Part shown: one piece after another, positions 48,314 through 61,081 of the stretch
How positions within the stretch are numbered: position 1 is the stretch's first letter
How the letters are laid out: each line of letters begins with the position of its first letter
From: Lytechinus variegatus
Taxonomy: Eukaryota; Echinodermata; Echinoidea; Temnopleuroida; Toxopneustidae
Length of the DNA stretch: 64,000 bases
Reading direction: 5' to 3'
NCBI RefSeq assembly: GCF_018143015.1
Contig: NC_054741.1
Location: 51,661,048-51,725,047 of the forward strand
Program-made: the position numbers and the translations under genes
Notes under the pieces: generated by a model
Seen by the model: only the letters and a program-made list of their open reading frames with translations
What the model was told of the DNA's origin: nothing
The model's database searches: none

Positions 48314-49042
48314 CCCTAAAAAGACTGGGGGCTGATTCAGCCCCCCTCGACATTTTTCGCGATAAATCCGCCGCGCAAAATTTTTTGACCGCGTCGCTCA
48401 CTGACTTTTTACTTTCAAGTCTCGGGCAACTTTTGAGACCAAAATTGTGACCCCGGGTACTCGGTTCCGAAATTACGCAACATTTTGTAAGTGCATGCAG
48501 ACCCCAAATTACTCAAAAACGTGAATTTGTGTACAAATCCAATGCAAATAGTGTTTTCAGCCAAAATTCATAAATCAATGTATCATTATTTTTCCTTTTA
48601 CTGCTTAAAATCAATTAATTAAGCCCCTGACAATTTACATTGAAAAAACAATAAAAAAACAAAAATTCGAAAAACAAAGAAATACATAAGAAATTTAGAA
48701 AACAATAGAAAACATAAGAAAATAAATGTGATGTTGAAATTTTTTAAAAATAAATTTGATCAGATGCCTATCTAGAGTATGTGAAACAAAAATAAGCAAT
48801 TCAGGGGCATTATTTTATTAATTAGAGCAAATTTATGGTTTTACGCATAAATTAGCATCATTAATGAGACATGAGATTTTTTGAAGAATTTGATGTTATA
48901 GTTTTGTAGGTAATGCCAAGGGTAATGCGTGTGCCAATTTTCGTCGCGATCGCGCGATCGACGGCCGAGATCATAAGGGGGGGGGGGGCTGAATCAGCCC
49001 CCCCGTCTTCTTAGGCGTCGAAATAGCCCAGTCTATTTAGGG
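48314..49042. mobile_element. piggyBac-like MITE
   Basis: A 729-bp element with ends CCCTAAAAAGACTGGG and CCCAGTCTATTTAGGG. TTAA lies immediately outside both ends (48310-48313, 49043-49046). CCC/GGG termini with TTAA duplications are the piggyBac signature. Subterminal GGGGGCTGATTCAGCCCCCC palindromes occur at both ends. No transposase ORF. Confidence 0.85.
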
Positions 49043-49334
49043 TTAAAGAGGGCGCCCTACCATGAATCCGGAATTGTAAAATTCAAAGTGAAATTGTAAA
49101 AAAAATGCAAAGGGGTATTTTTATTCAATGGGTACAATGATTAACCACACCTACATGAATTAAAATGGATTGATGCCAGTATTGGACAGTGAAATCTTTA
49201 AAATAATTATCCCAATGATAAATAATAGAGGCCGGGTCCTCTGCAGGTTAATCGGTACAAGGCCTACCTATATATTTCACCAAGAACAGCGTATACAAAG
49301 TTATTCCGAAACAGAGTCTCTCTCTTTTATCTCA

Positions 49335-49417
49335 ACAACCATTATGTCTTTGGTGAGAGGATCTTTTAGCATACAATGTATGCTAAAAGATCCTCTCACC
49401 AAAGACATAATGGTTGT
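49335..49417. repeat. Perfect palindrome, 41-bp arms, 1-nt centre
   Basis: 49335-49375 is the exact reverse complement of 49377-49417, with a single A between. It starts ACAACCATTATGTCTTTGGT. No related copy was noticed in this window. Confidence 0.93.
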
Positions 49418-50104
49418 ACTTTGAACATCAGGAGGAAGAGGCTGTGCTTGTTGTACTCTTAAAAATTTGCTACTAATCACAATGTCACTTGTTACCATTA
49501 GTCTGTGGAATACATATAAAGTCAATAAGAGTCATAGACCAATCAATCCTTGAAATGATAATTATGCACTTCCTTCTTGATTGATTTTAACAATAATTTA
49601 TAGCAAATTTAGAATGAGCCAAGAGATAAACGAATTCATACGTGTATGTGAAGTTACAAACCCTTCATTTTTTTTCTTTTTTTTTTTTTTTGGGGGGGGA
49701 TAAATACTAATAATGATAATGCAACTTTATACATGTATAGATCCCACGTATCTGTCATTTTCATTTTTTGGCAGAAAACTGAGTGAAACCAATCACATCC
49801 CTAGTCATGTGTGTTATAGCGATATACAGTAGGACTTGCTTTATGATAGCGATATACAGTAGGACTTGGTTTATGAACAACAAAACAAATTAATAATCTT
49901 ACCCGGGAATCTTACCTTAAGAATTAATCTTCTCAGAATGACAGCATATATGCAACACGGGATGGAACAGTTTGACATCAAAATGAAGTTGTTTTACATG
50001 TATACTATATAGTTAGTGGAAGTGGAAATGGCAGCTTGTCTTAACGTATGTCTAACGAAAATATTTTAGGAAGATACCAGTCTAAAGAACCAGACACCTG
50101 AGCC

Positions 50105-50105
50105 A

Positions 50106-50144
<39 letters not shown>

Positions 50145-50145
50145 C
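50105..50145. repeat. C run and (CT)n microsatellite
   Basis: A run of C followed by a long uninterrupted CT repeat. It creates an Arg-Glu repeat frame on the minus strand that is not a gene. Confidence 0.9.
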
Positions 50146-51457
50146 CACCACGCGACGGTGAGTTTCACAGAGATACGGTCTTATACGGTCCCGAAGGGAG
50201 CGGGGAGTTTGTTTAATGTCACCCGCAACGTTCGGCACGCGCATAATGGGACACTAACTTGGAACGACTTTTTGTGATAAATACGGCGAACATGTGGTTG
50301 GAAAATTAGTTATATCTCCAGAAAATGCACGTATCTGCAGCTAAATTTGGTATCATTGTAAAGCATGAACTATAACAAAGACCGTCATGGTATTTATAGC
50401 GCAGCAATCGGCAGCAATTTGTAAAAGAAATGCTCATGAAAAAAAAAATTGCTAAAACCCCCCATTGTCAAATGGTTTCGTCCAAAATTACCTCTGAAGG
50501 GATCATCATTTTATCTTGAAAATTTTTGATCACTTAAAACAATCATTCATCAAAAAGTACCGTGAATTAGAAATAAATTAAGCTATCCGTTTTGTTGAAA
50601 CAGTGAAATATCTAAAAACGTGTCATTTTCACATGCGGTAGCCGTAAAGGGTCATTTTTCCGGTAATATTGAATAAAATGGGCAACTAATAATCAATTTC
50701 ATGGATAAATATTGTATGGAGACATCCTACAGGTTCTTATCTTTGCTTAGAACATGAAAAAAACAAAATTTGTTTCATGACCAAAAACCAGTTTTGGCGC
50801 ACTTTTGCTCTCTCCTGGCCCACTGTGCGTCCCCTATTGGCGAAAGTCGGATCCGCCCTTGTGACACATACACACACACCGAAAAAAATGGTGCCCCCCT
50901 GAAAAAGCAAGGACCACCCCCCAGTGCCCCCCACCCAGGAAAAAATCCTAGCTAGCTACGCCACTGGGGGGGGGGGATGCAGTAAACACAGGCAAAAGTA
51001 ATTGAATCGCACTTATTGTCTCCTATATATAGGTCTTAGTTGGGGTAGTTTTTGCAGGCCCTTAGAACACATGGGGGGGGGGAGGCAAAATCTTGAAGGG
51101 GCACAAAATAATTTTGTGTCAGACAGAACATGCAGAATAAGATCCTTGGAAAGGGTAAGAATTAGAAGCGCTCTGTGCGGGGGTAAAATATAATATTTTC
51201 TGAACATCATGTCAAAATATGTTTATGTTTATAAACAGAGAGATTTATATTCAAGGTAACAATTTTTCTCATTTGCTTCACTCCCTCACAACTTAAAAAA
51301 TTGTTGACCCATATGGCATCTTCTCGGGCCCCCAAAATATTTTTGTCATTACGTCTTATCCTATACTAGGTCTGAATATACACACATACACATTCGCCTC
51401 AAGAGGGTTGTGTGTCCTTCGCGCGCTCACTGTAAGTGACTTTTTTCTGTTTTATTG

Positions 51458-51586
51458 GGCGTTGCAAGTTTATTTTCTTTCCCGAAATCAAGCATGATAT
51501 AGTTAAAAGTGATAAATCAATTATAAAATTGCTGCTTTTGCTTCATAATTTTTTCGATTGATTGCAAATATTTTCTTGCAACACCC
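51458..51586. mobile_element. Short TIR element
   Basis: Ends GGGCGTTGCAAG and CTTGCAACACCC, one mismatch apart, about 130 bp. The target duplication is not clear. Confidence 0.5.
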
Positions 51587-52089
51587 TTTTAGGCCTACAA
51601 TTTTTGTTCTATGACTTGTCCCCATGGCGTGACCGGCACGGTACGCCACTAAAGGGCAAAAGTATACATTTTTTGATAGGAGGAAAACGAGACAAATATC
51701 ACGAGTATTTGAACTTGTTAAATGTTCAAGTACTGTACAGTTGATATTTTCGGATTTCGCAGGATTTCCTGGAATTGTTCAATTTCCCGGAAATGGTGTG
51801 GAAAAGATCTGGGGCGGGAAATTTCCTTCAAAGTGGACATAGATCACACAGTCATGAAGCATGATGATCTCACAGAGCCAATAGAGAAACAGCGCCAGCT
51901 CTAGTAGGTGTCAAGACATGCAACATATTTATCATCATGACGTCAGTGTGCATATGAAGGTGTACAATCATACTCAGCTGAGTGATATTCTGGTATTTTG
52001 CCTGTAATTTTGTATCAGTAAATCTCAACAGCGCCAAATCGAAAGCAGAACAAGTAGGGTATAAACTTGCTCTGTCGATTTAGAGGATA

Positions 52090-52429
52090 GAGTACTATTC
52101 AACGTGATCGCCACAAGAGAACGATTCTGTTTTTAAAAGGAAGTAGGAAAACTGCGGGGAGAATTGTCCAGATCCAGTGTTGGGAGCTGGGAGGCCCGAC
52201 CCACCTCGGACTCGAGTCGGAGCGAGATCGCTCGTCGTGTAAAACCTGCACTTGCATTTGTGAGTTGTGCGGTTCTTGGCTTGTATTTTTGTAACGTGGT
52301 TTAATTCTACGAGAAAGTGAATTGAATCGGTTCCACTTTAAAGCCATACACCTTCATTTTCCCTCTCGTAAACAGTTTTTGTTGCTCGGCCTAAGGCTAA
52401 GACTAAGTAAGGCCTAAATAACTGAAAAA
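52090..52429 (+). promoter_or_regulatory. CHMP4 5' UTR and promoter region
   Basis: This GC-richer stretch directly precedes the CHMP4 start and includes a GGAGCGAGATCGCTCGTCGT block. No TATA box was seen at a fixed position and the transcription start is unknown. Confidence 0.4.
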
Positions 52430-55400
52430 ATGAGTGGATTCAGTATATTCGGGAACAAGAAGAAGAAGGAGCCGGCTGTTTCTTCTGCAGAAGCTATCCA
52501 GAAACTGAGAGCAACAGAAGAAATGCTTATGAAAAAGCAAGAGTTCTTAGAAGGAAAAGTAGCAAAGGAACTTCTAATAGCAAAACAGAATGGAACAAAA
52601 AATAAGAGAGGTAAGAGTCAAAGAGCAGCTAGCAGTTTGAAGTTGAAGAGAATGTGTGTGTAGTTTTAGGAGGAGGGCACTTGTGTTGTTTCGTGTTGCA
52701 AATTTTGAAGTTTTATTATCAAACCATCATATACATGTAAGTTAGATATACACAAATACAATCACAAATTATCAGGATTGTAGAAAGGCCCCTTTATAGT
52801 GTGCCTAAACTACATGACATAACTAAAACTAAATCATTGTTTATGATATCGGAAGACCATTTAATGAAAGCTGTTGGAATTGGGTCTGAAAATTTGTCAA
52901 ATGTTTGGTTGGATGGAGCACTGCTTTTCACAAATGATAGAATGGGGAGCTGGATTAGCCTTGAGAGGACTCCGTGATCATATTTTAAAAATGATTTTGA
53001 TATTGTCATTTGATCATAAACCCTTGAACCCCCTCCCATAAGAGACACATGCACATGTAAACAAAGATGGATTTCCCTAGAAAATCAATCTTTGAACATA
53101 GAAGTCACGTAAATTTGTGTGATTTCACTTATTTATACACCTTCATATGTCTAATGCGTAAGAAGGTGCATAAAATGAATTGATAAAAAGGTGGAAAATT
53201 AGAGGTTTCTTACCAGACCAATCTCGTGTAGCCAGGAGGCTTCTAGAGAGTAAAAATCATTTACAGGTACATGTACTAATGTAAGGTTACTCTCAACAAA
53301 GCCAGGTCTTCCTTTCTATTCATTTGCATGTACCACCAAAAAACCTGAAACTCACCCCCAAGATTTCTACTTTCTTTCTAAAAGATCTACATGTAGCCCT
53401 TAATCATGTACATGGGATACAACTTCATTTCCAACATTTCTACGCTATGGATTTTATTTTTAAACAAGAATTCATTAAAAAAAATGAGAAAAATATCATG
53501 AAAAGACGGAAGAGACTTGCCTGATGTTTACGCCGCCATCTTGTTTCCTATTGTTCCCAAAGTCGTTACGAGACGCAAGCGTCCATATCGTTATTAATAT
53601 TTATATTTCCTCTTGGCATTAATTGCCAAAAAACAGAAAAAATCAAGTTAAAAGGAACAAAAACAGTGACTTATCTTGGCTCTCGTGCAACTTCACTTCC
53701 TGTTTTATCCGAACTTAATACATAAACATATGGCCATTGAGTCCCCTGTACAGATTGCGCTAGAACTTCGGACTCTATATTTGGTGAGTGAAGCCAACGG
53801 AGTTCAGCTGAACAACCAACATAACAGAGACCAAAGCTTTTGGTCTACATGTATACGTACCCTTGAAGTTTTGCATTAATTTGTTTGTATATCCAACTTC
53901 CCATTTTGTTATCTCATATAGTTGCTATTCAGGCACTGAAGAGGAAGAAAAAGTACGAGAAGCAACTGGCCCAAGTTGATGGAACATTGACTACAATAGA
54001 AACACAGAGAGATGCACTAGAAAGTGCTCATTCAAATGCAGAGGTCCTCAAGAATATGAAATATGCAAGCTCGGCATTAAAAACAGCACATAAAGAAATG
54101 TAAGTTTCACTTTTATCAAGGCTCCAGATTAACTTTTTTTGGTGGTGGCCCGTTCGGGCCACCAAAACCTTCAAATAATTTTTTTTGGTGGCCCACTAAT
54201 AAAGTTTGGTGGCCCGAAAAATATAAAGAAAAACATTAATTAAAAATGAATAAAACAAACTGAAGTATTCTGCAATCACTAACACGTACCACTATTCTTT
54301 GTACATCTTGTATATAAATCGTGCTTGCTGTTATTTTACTTTGCATAAAACAAAAGAAAAAATAAAGAAAGAAAAAACAAAGAACAGGTCATAAAAAAAT
54401 TTTGAGAAAAACAAAAGAAAATTTAAGAAAAATAAATAAAACAAAATTATAAAAAAATTGGGAAAATTATTATTATTCAGTAGAAACATGTTCTTTAATC
54501 AGGTATTTTCAATGGGAAGGGGTATAAATGGTTTAATCACTGAAAAAAATGAAAGAAAAAAATAAAATGGCAAAAGTTATCTGGAAAAAAACAGTGAGAC
54601 AATTCCTTCCCTATATTTGACAAAATGATGGAAAAAAAATCACATGTCATATCAATGAAATGCCTTCCCAAAGTAATTTCTTCCTTAAGAGAGGTTTAAG
54701 AAGTCATTTGTAAACAAGAAAGAAAGAGCGGCCTATTTATTTTTGGCTCAAAGAGACACAGCTTCGAAATAAACCAAATATCAACATACATACAAATGCA
54801 CATATGGGACTGTGATGTACTCACCTATGTGTATTAATGCATTTGGAAATCGGTCTTTTTGAGTCAAAAGAGAGGTCATAATTCCTCCTTTTAATGCTTT
54901 CAATTAATCAGGTTTCAGTAATATGGACTGTAGAAGGGCATTTCATTGGTGTAAAATGTGACTTTGACGTAGATTTCCAAAGTTCTGGGGAAGATTTCTT
55001 AGCAGTAACATTTTGTATCGCAGCTCCCTGGGTCAGAATAGTGTGCTCGTGCACAGCTAGCTAGCTAGCTAGCTGCATTGGTTTCATGCATGCAAAGCTC
55101 AGCGAGACAGCCGGCACGGCCGGCTGAATAATAGTTACTGTATGCTAGCGGTAGGCCTACATACTGTCATGACTAGGCACTCTTTGTGTGTGTGTATTTG
55201 TGTGTAGATTAACAAAAAAGGCGCATGACGAATTGGCTTGCAATTTTAACTGTAGAAGGTTGATAAATGCATGCAAAATCGGGAGAAAAATTGCGCTACT
55301 TTGAAAATTATTGGTTGCCCGATTCGGGCCACCAAAACTTAACATTTTTTCAATAATGGTTGCCCGAGATGAATTTTTGGTGGCCCGGGCCACCGGGCCA

Positions 55401-58400
55401 CCGCTAATGTCGAGCCTTGCTTTTATTGTATAGATTCAATGTTTAGTAAAAAGGGATGACATGGTGTTGCCAAATCAGATTGCTTCAGTTACTGCTAATG
55501 ACTGCACATTTTGGATTTGTGCGGGGGGGGGGGGGACTTCCATTGACGGGTGGATACCATGCGTGACCATGGGTTTTGAAAAGCACCCTGAACAAGTATT
55601 TTCCATATTCTGTTAATGCACCCCTTAACAAGAATGTGCGTGTGCAACCCTACCTGAACATGAATCCTGTACGTATTTGCTAATTTCTCAGCAATTACAC
55701 AATTTCTTCAAGAATCCTTTTTCACATATTTTTTATTTATACAAACAGACTCTTTGGTGGTCATTTCATTGGATTCTGTACGAACTCAATTTGATATGTA
55801 GTTACCACAACTGGCATTTACCTTTAATGTTACGAAAATATTAAAATAAAGAATTTAACTATTAAAAAAAGCTAATACTGCTAATTGTTTTGGAGTACTG
55901 CTGCAGTGTTTCTATTGACTGAAAGAGGACTGTGATATTATTTTGCTCTTTTTGTGTGTTTTAGGGGTGTTGAAGATGTGGACGATTTAATGGCCGATGT
56001 CCATGAACAAATGGATATAGCAAATGAGATTACAGATGCCATCTCAAATCCAATAGGTTTTGGAGCAGATGACATTGATGAGGTAAGATTTAGCTCCTGT
56101 TTTTTTTAGCCAGTCAGTGTGTAGAGCTCATACAATGTAGTTACATGTACATGTAGCTCATACATTGTACTGGCCTGGTCACACCGCCCGATCGTTGTTG
56201 GAGTGGTAGTGGAGCGGAGAGAAAAAATCATCACTGCTCGCTACCGTTCACCATTTTCGATTTCGATTGTTTTTATTTTGTTTTTTGATTTTTTCCCCAA
56301 TTTTGTGAGCGAAGTTCGACCCTCTCTCACTTCCGCTCCACGACCGCTCCAACAACGCTCAGGCGGTGTGACCACTGACCAGGCCTTGCTGTCTGTATGT
56401 TGAGACTAGCATAATACATCTGGGCTTGAACATGAAACCAATACCAATCCACAAGAGATTTTTTTATATGTGTTTACAGACATTTTTGATAAGTTGGAAA
56501 CGTTAATTTTTTTTTAGCGTTTTTGATTTTTGCTCGAGAATACATGTACATGTACATTTGTACATGTAGAACACTTATGCTTGACTCACTTGATAGAATA
56601 TTACACATGTAGTAAAGTGTTCTGACTATATACATGTACACTGCATTCTCAACGTGCATTGAAACATTATCTTTCTACATTTTAATCATATTTTTTAAAC
56701 ATTTATTCATTTATTTATTTTTAATTCTTTGTTTTAATCATTTGTTTCAATTTCATTTATTTATTATTATCTGTTTTATTTTTCATTAATTATTGCTATA
56801 ATTATTACTACTACTATTGTCATTATTATCGTTATTATCATCTTTATCATTACTTTTATTATTATCATCATATTATTTATTCATTATTATTGTCATTATT
56901 ATTAGTTTTGTTTGTATTGGTGGGGGGGGGGGTATTTTCTAATATTTGTGCACTCATACTGCAACATACTATTTGCCATGTCATGTTTAATAAAGCAGGA
57001 AGTGATGGATATGGTTTCCAGTGAGCTTGCAATTTCATCTAAGATATCAATCTATATCATATCCAAGTCAACTACACTATGTAGCACATACATACATGTA
57101 CTTTTTATTGCATTGTTGTTTTTTCTTTCTTTCTAATGCTTTCCCTAGTTTGATGTCCTTCATCATATTTAATGTTACTAACTCCTACATTTGTAGTATT
57201 TTTTTTTTTTTTTTTGGGGGGGGGCAAAATGATTTCTGATTCGTTGCTTACATGTATACATGTAATTTGTTGATAATATGATTAGGAAAATGCATACAAA
57301 TGTGTGACTGAGTTTAATTTGTTTTTAGCCAATCAGTTGCAAGGATTTTGGTAGCTTATAACAAATGCAAATGACAATTGTCAGAGAACCCCCCCCCCCC
57401 TCTGTTTGAATTTGTTTCACGAATGCCCCTGTACATTGACCATTCCTGAATATCTGTAGTCTTACATTAACTGTGAAGTACATGTACATGTACAGTACAT
57501 ATAGAACTCATTTATGAGAAAATCTGCTTGTCCATTTTTAAAAGCCCCTTTCACAATTGGTGTGCGACTGCTTATGACTGTTGCAATTGTGTGCAACATG
57601 TATTGTGACCAAATGTTCGTAAACGGTTGCAAGAGTGATTGTGAAAGCCCCTTCACATATGTACCTCATTATACAATTTGTATGTGATGATACAATACTT
57701 CTTTTTTAAACATGTGTAAGTCTATTATTTAGCCCACCTACATGTACATTGTACTATCAGTGCAGAAAATCAGAAATCATTTCAATACATTCCCTAAACA
57801 CAAACTGTACATTTACTCATGCAATTAAAAATAGTTGTGAAGGATAAGCAGGTTGAATACATGTAGATCTGCAGGTAATTAGATTTGTATAGAATTTTAA
57901 TCATATTATTGGGTTAATGCAGAGGAATACATGTATTTTGTCTCGAAGGATCTTTTTTTTGCTGATTCTGTTTTGTGTGTGTTATGTAATACATTTTGGA
58001 GTGAACTCAACAATAATTTACTTTGGCTGTTTACATATAAGTGGTTTTAAGTGGTTTTTATGTGCCATTCGTGTAAGTGTAGTTTGTTATAGCTAACTTT
58101 TGTATTATCATTTGAATTATTGATGACTGTACATTTCATTAAAACTTGGTATATTCTTATTGTTGAATTTAGGATGAGTTGAATGCAGAACTTGAAGAAT
58201 TAGAGCAAGAAGATTTTGATGAGAAGATGCTTGACGTTGAGATAGAATTACCACAAGTACCAAGTGCATCATTACCAGCTACTAAAAGTAAGTTTTTTAA
58301 ACCATATTTTGAATAGTCCTTTCAATTAATGAAATTGAAGCATAGTAATAACCCTTTAAAAAGATTCACTTATGCAGCTAATGCAATTCCAAGGTGATGT

Positions 58401-60043
58401 TTCGTAGTGCTTTCCCTACCTAAACTTTAAAAAAATTGTAAGTAAAATTCCCTGGTATTTCTGATTTTCCTAGTATTTGAACTTCTGTATTAAAGTGGGA
58501 TTCAGTTTCCATCGTTGATGAACAGGATTAACAAAATTTTGAAAAATTATAGACTTTGGATTGAAATGCTTGTTAGCAATCTTTTTCGATGTACATACAT
58601 GTACATGTAGATCATATTTCATCTTAAGCTGAAGCAAATTAAATGTATCGAGAATCTGATGTAGCACACAAACATGTTGCAGTTGTTGATTACACCCCCC
58701 CCTTCCTGGATAACGATATGCTATGCATCAGTATTGGAGGTCGCAGTGAAACTGAAAAATTACATGGGGGCTTGGTCCAATTTTGCCCCTGAAATGCTCG
58801 AAAGAGCCCAGGAAATTAAAAAAATTAGGAGCCCTGTTACCGGGCCCTGGAAAATCCCATTCACTGCCGTCTTATAGCTTACGTCCAATGTAGCAGATTC
58901 AGGCTGTATGTTGTGAAATGTAGCCTGAAAAATAATTCTCCCCCTCAGACAATTGACGGCAATTGTTTGTAAACTGGGGATGGCCCCTTACTGAGTCTAA
59001 TCACTGTCCCCTCCCCCCCGCCAGTTCATAACATTAACAAAACCACTACTAGCACAATAATATTTGATGCATTTTGTGTCTGTAGTTTGTGCACAGCTAT
59101 ATTTCTGGTTTGAAAGGTTGCCACATCACATGTATAATTTTATTTATTTTTGTTGAAATTTTATGTCCCCCATCTTGTGTTCGGAAAGTGTGTGTATATG
59201 AAAATTTCATTTTGGGGGGTTTGGACTTCATTCTTTTCAGTTGATTGTTTTTTTTTTCTTCACAGTTCTTGTTTAACGGATTTGAATGTACATTTGATAG
59301 GAAGGTGTAAAAAATTGAATTGAATTTATTTTATAGAACCATTTGTTCTTTACTGGTAATGTAAAACAAAAACAAGTGATTCATACACAATATAACAAGA
59401 TATCAATACATTCAGTCATATACACATACAAAATGACATTATGTATAGTTCAATTCATAATTGATCAATATTTATATATTTATATTTATTTGAATACAGT
59501 TTTCCGAAGGCTTTTCAAATCTAGTGGAGAGGTCCTTGAGTATGATTTTGTTTCCACCTCAGAATTATGTAGAGATGTATTGTTTGCTTCAAATGTAAAA
59601 AACAAACACAAAAACAAAACACATAAAACACACATTTAAAGGCAATTTGCCAACTTTTTATTTACAAAAAAAAACCAAATATTCCATATCTGAATTGAAA
59701 TGGAATTGTAAAAGAAGAATTTCCAATGAATCTGAATCATATAAAATCAGAATTTTGGCGAATCGTTATAGCGCTAGCTTGTGCACACAAAAGCAGATTT
59801 TACATAATGTGTACATGTATCTGTGCCATCCCCGTTCATGTACAGGTATCTTTCTATGAATTTTAACCCGTTGCTTACGGGAACCGGGTGGTCCCTGTGT
59901 TAAACATATGGGATTCGAAGAATCTCAGAGGCGACGGGTTAAGTATTAACTCCCTGTGCATCTCTTGTTTTATTTTACTTGCAGAGAAAGTTGCTCAAGA
60001 AGAGGAAGATGACATGAGAGAGCTTGAACAGTGGGCCATGTAG
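52430..60043 (+). CDS. CHMP4: Charged multivesicular body protein 4 (ESCRT-III, SNF7), five exons, 216 residues
   Basis: Core ESCRT-III subunit. It polymerises into membrane-remodelling spirals for multivesicular body sorting, abscission and membrane repair. Exons: 52430-52610, 53922-54099, 55965-56082, 58173-58287, 59985-60043. All junctions have GT-AG ends and join in frame (651 nt). Order: MSGFSIFGNKKKKEP membrane-binding N-terminus; basic helix 1 with AIQKLRATEEML; KNKR then AIQALKRKKKYEKQL; helix 2 through EVLKNMKYASSALKTAHKEM; the acidic segment DVDDLMADVHEQMDIANEI; GFGADDIDEDELNAELEELE; and the C-terminal MRELEQWAM helix (family ALIX Bro1-domain-binding site). Length is close to animal CHMP4 (about 220-230). 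The start follows a plausible 5' UTR with ATG at AAAAAATGAGT. Introns 1-3 carry mobile elements; none disrupts an exon. Confidence 0.97.
53470..53554 (-). repeat. Repeat shared with HSF intron 1, copy 2
   Basis: Reverse complement of 33193-33276 (ACGCCGCCATCTTGTTTCCT at its right end). It lies in CHMP4 intron 1. Confidence 0.8.
54117..55419 (-). mobile_element. 1.3-kb TIR element E, copy 2, 7-bp target duplication
   Basis: A 1303-bp element, inverted relative to copy 1 at 39203-40506. Ends are CAAGGCTCCAGATTAAC and GCTAATGTCGAGCCTTG. It is flanked by the 7-bp duplication CTTTTAT (54110-54116, 55420-55426). The body is almost identical to copy 1; one difference is a 9-nt deletion in the GGCCCGG-rich end. 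It starts 17 bp after the exon 2 donor of CHMP4. Confidence 0.94.
56172..56385. mobile_element. TIR element in CHMP4 intron 3
   Basis: About 214 bp. The left is GGCCTGGTCACACCGCCCGA, then TCGTTGTTGGAGTGG. The right, on the complementary strand, is GGCCTGGTCAGTGGTCACAC, then CGCCTGAGCGTTGTTGGAGC. The arms pair imperfectly for about 50 bp. No ORF of note. Confidence 0.8.
57541..57653. mobile_element. Short TIR element in CHMP4 intron 3
   Basis: Ends AAGCCCCTTTCACAAT and ATTGTGAAAGCCCCTTC, with paired GCAAC/GTTGC blocks inside. About 113 bp. Confidence 0.6.
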
Positions 60044-60132
60044 AAATCGTCTCATCCATTGATTATACCCTATTCTGCTTTCTTTAGAGGATCAATCAAC
60101 AAACGCAACCATTTGACAACAGAATTCTGCTG

Positions 60133-60408
60133 GGCCCTGTCTTACAAAGAGTTATGTTTGATCTGATCAAGCGTAACTCTATGGATATCCATCAGTGTAA
60201 TAATTTTTTCTACAGGAAATTTGCACAATGTCCCTTGTAAACAAAGAGAAGCACAGTGAATTTTCAAGAAAACAATGAATGCATGAATATGCATCATACA
60301 TGTAGCTAGAAAATATTTTGAACAAACATGCATAATAGATGTTGACGTTGCTGGCCGTTCATAGTTGTGATTGATCGGATCAATCCTAACTCTTTGTAAG
60401 ATGGGGCC
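60133..60408. mobile_element. MITE family D, intact copy, in CHMP4 3' region
   Basis: A 276-bp element with ends GGCCCTGTCTTACAAAGAGT and CTAACTCTTTGTAAGATGGGGCC (quoted in two parts: CTAACTCTTTGTAAG, ATGGGGCC). Flanks are CTG and CAG. It lies 90 bp past the CHMP4 stop codon, so it is probably transcribed in the 3' UTR. Confidence 0.85.
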
Positions 60409-60411
60409 CAG

Positions 60412-60995
60412 GCTTTGGATACGGGCAACCAGGCTTCAAAAGGCAATATGTTCACTTGGTAACTATTGAACTCTATGATTCCCATAGGGACAACCAGTTT
60501 CCAAAGGCCAAGGGGTTCATCTACATGTATTGTCTACTGAATTCTGTAATTCCCATCTAGGGTTTGGACAGGGCAACCAATTTCCAAAAGGCAATGGGTT
60601 AATCTATTGACTTCTGATTTCTGTGTTTCCTGTTGGCTTTTACTTAGAAAGAACAACTGGCTTCCAAAAGGCAATGGGTTAATCTATTGTCTACTGAATA
60701 GTGTGATGCCATTAGATTTACAAAGGGACATTCTCTAGGTAATAACCTGTCGACTACTGAATTCCGTGATTCCCATAGTCTTTGCATAGGAATAATCAGT
60801 AGGCAATGGGTTTAAACCATTGTCTTATGTGATTCCATTGGATTTGAATAAGAAAAACATGCAGTAGGCAATGGGTTTAACATGTTGACTTGTGAATTCT
60901 GTAACACCCATAGGCTTACCACAGGGATAAGCAGTAGGCAGTGGGTTAACCCATTAACTTCTGAATTCTGTGATTCCAATGGGCTTTGCACAGGG
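60412..60995. repeat. Degenerate 60-85-bp tandem repeat in CHMP4 3' UTR
   Basis: About eight units around GGCAATGGGTTAA (near 60448, 60507, 60590, 60671, 60736, 60802, 60869, 60936). Each is followed by an ACTTCTGAATTCTGTGATTC-like block and a GGCTTTGCACAGGGA-like block. Confidence 0.85.
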
Positions 60996-61081
60996 TATGA
61001 ATGTATGAATGTATTTTGGTATTGTGATTCATTGATGACTTGGCTCTATGTCAAGGCCATTATTCCCCGCATGTAGAGAAA

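Larger units (their letters stand above)
49047..52089. other. Intergenic region before CHMP4
   Basis: Apart from the 49335 palindrome, a tandem duplication of about 32 bp near 49817-49875 (GCGATATACAGTAGGACTTG twice), a CT microsatellite (50110-50145) and a small TIR-like element near 51458-51586, nothing is recognised. Short open frames here are not supported. Confidence 0.45.

Noticed and set aside
49335..49417. microRNA precursor
   Set aside because: The hairpin has a 1-nt loop and no mismatches, unlike a normal pre-miRNA.
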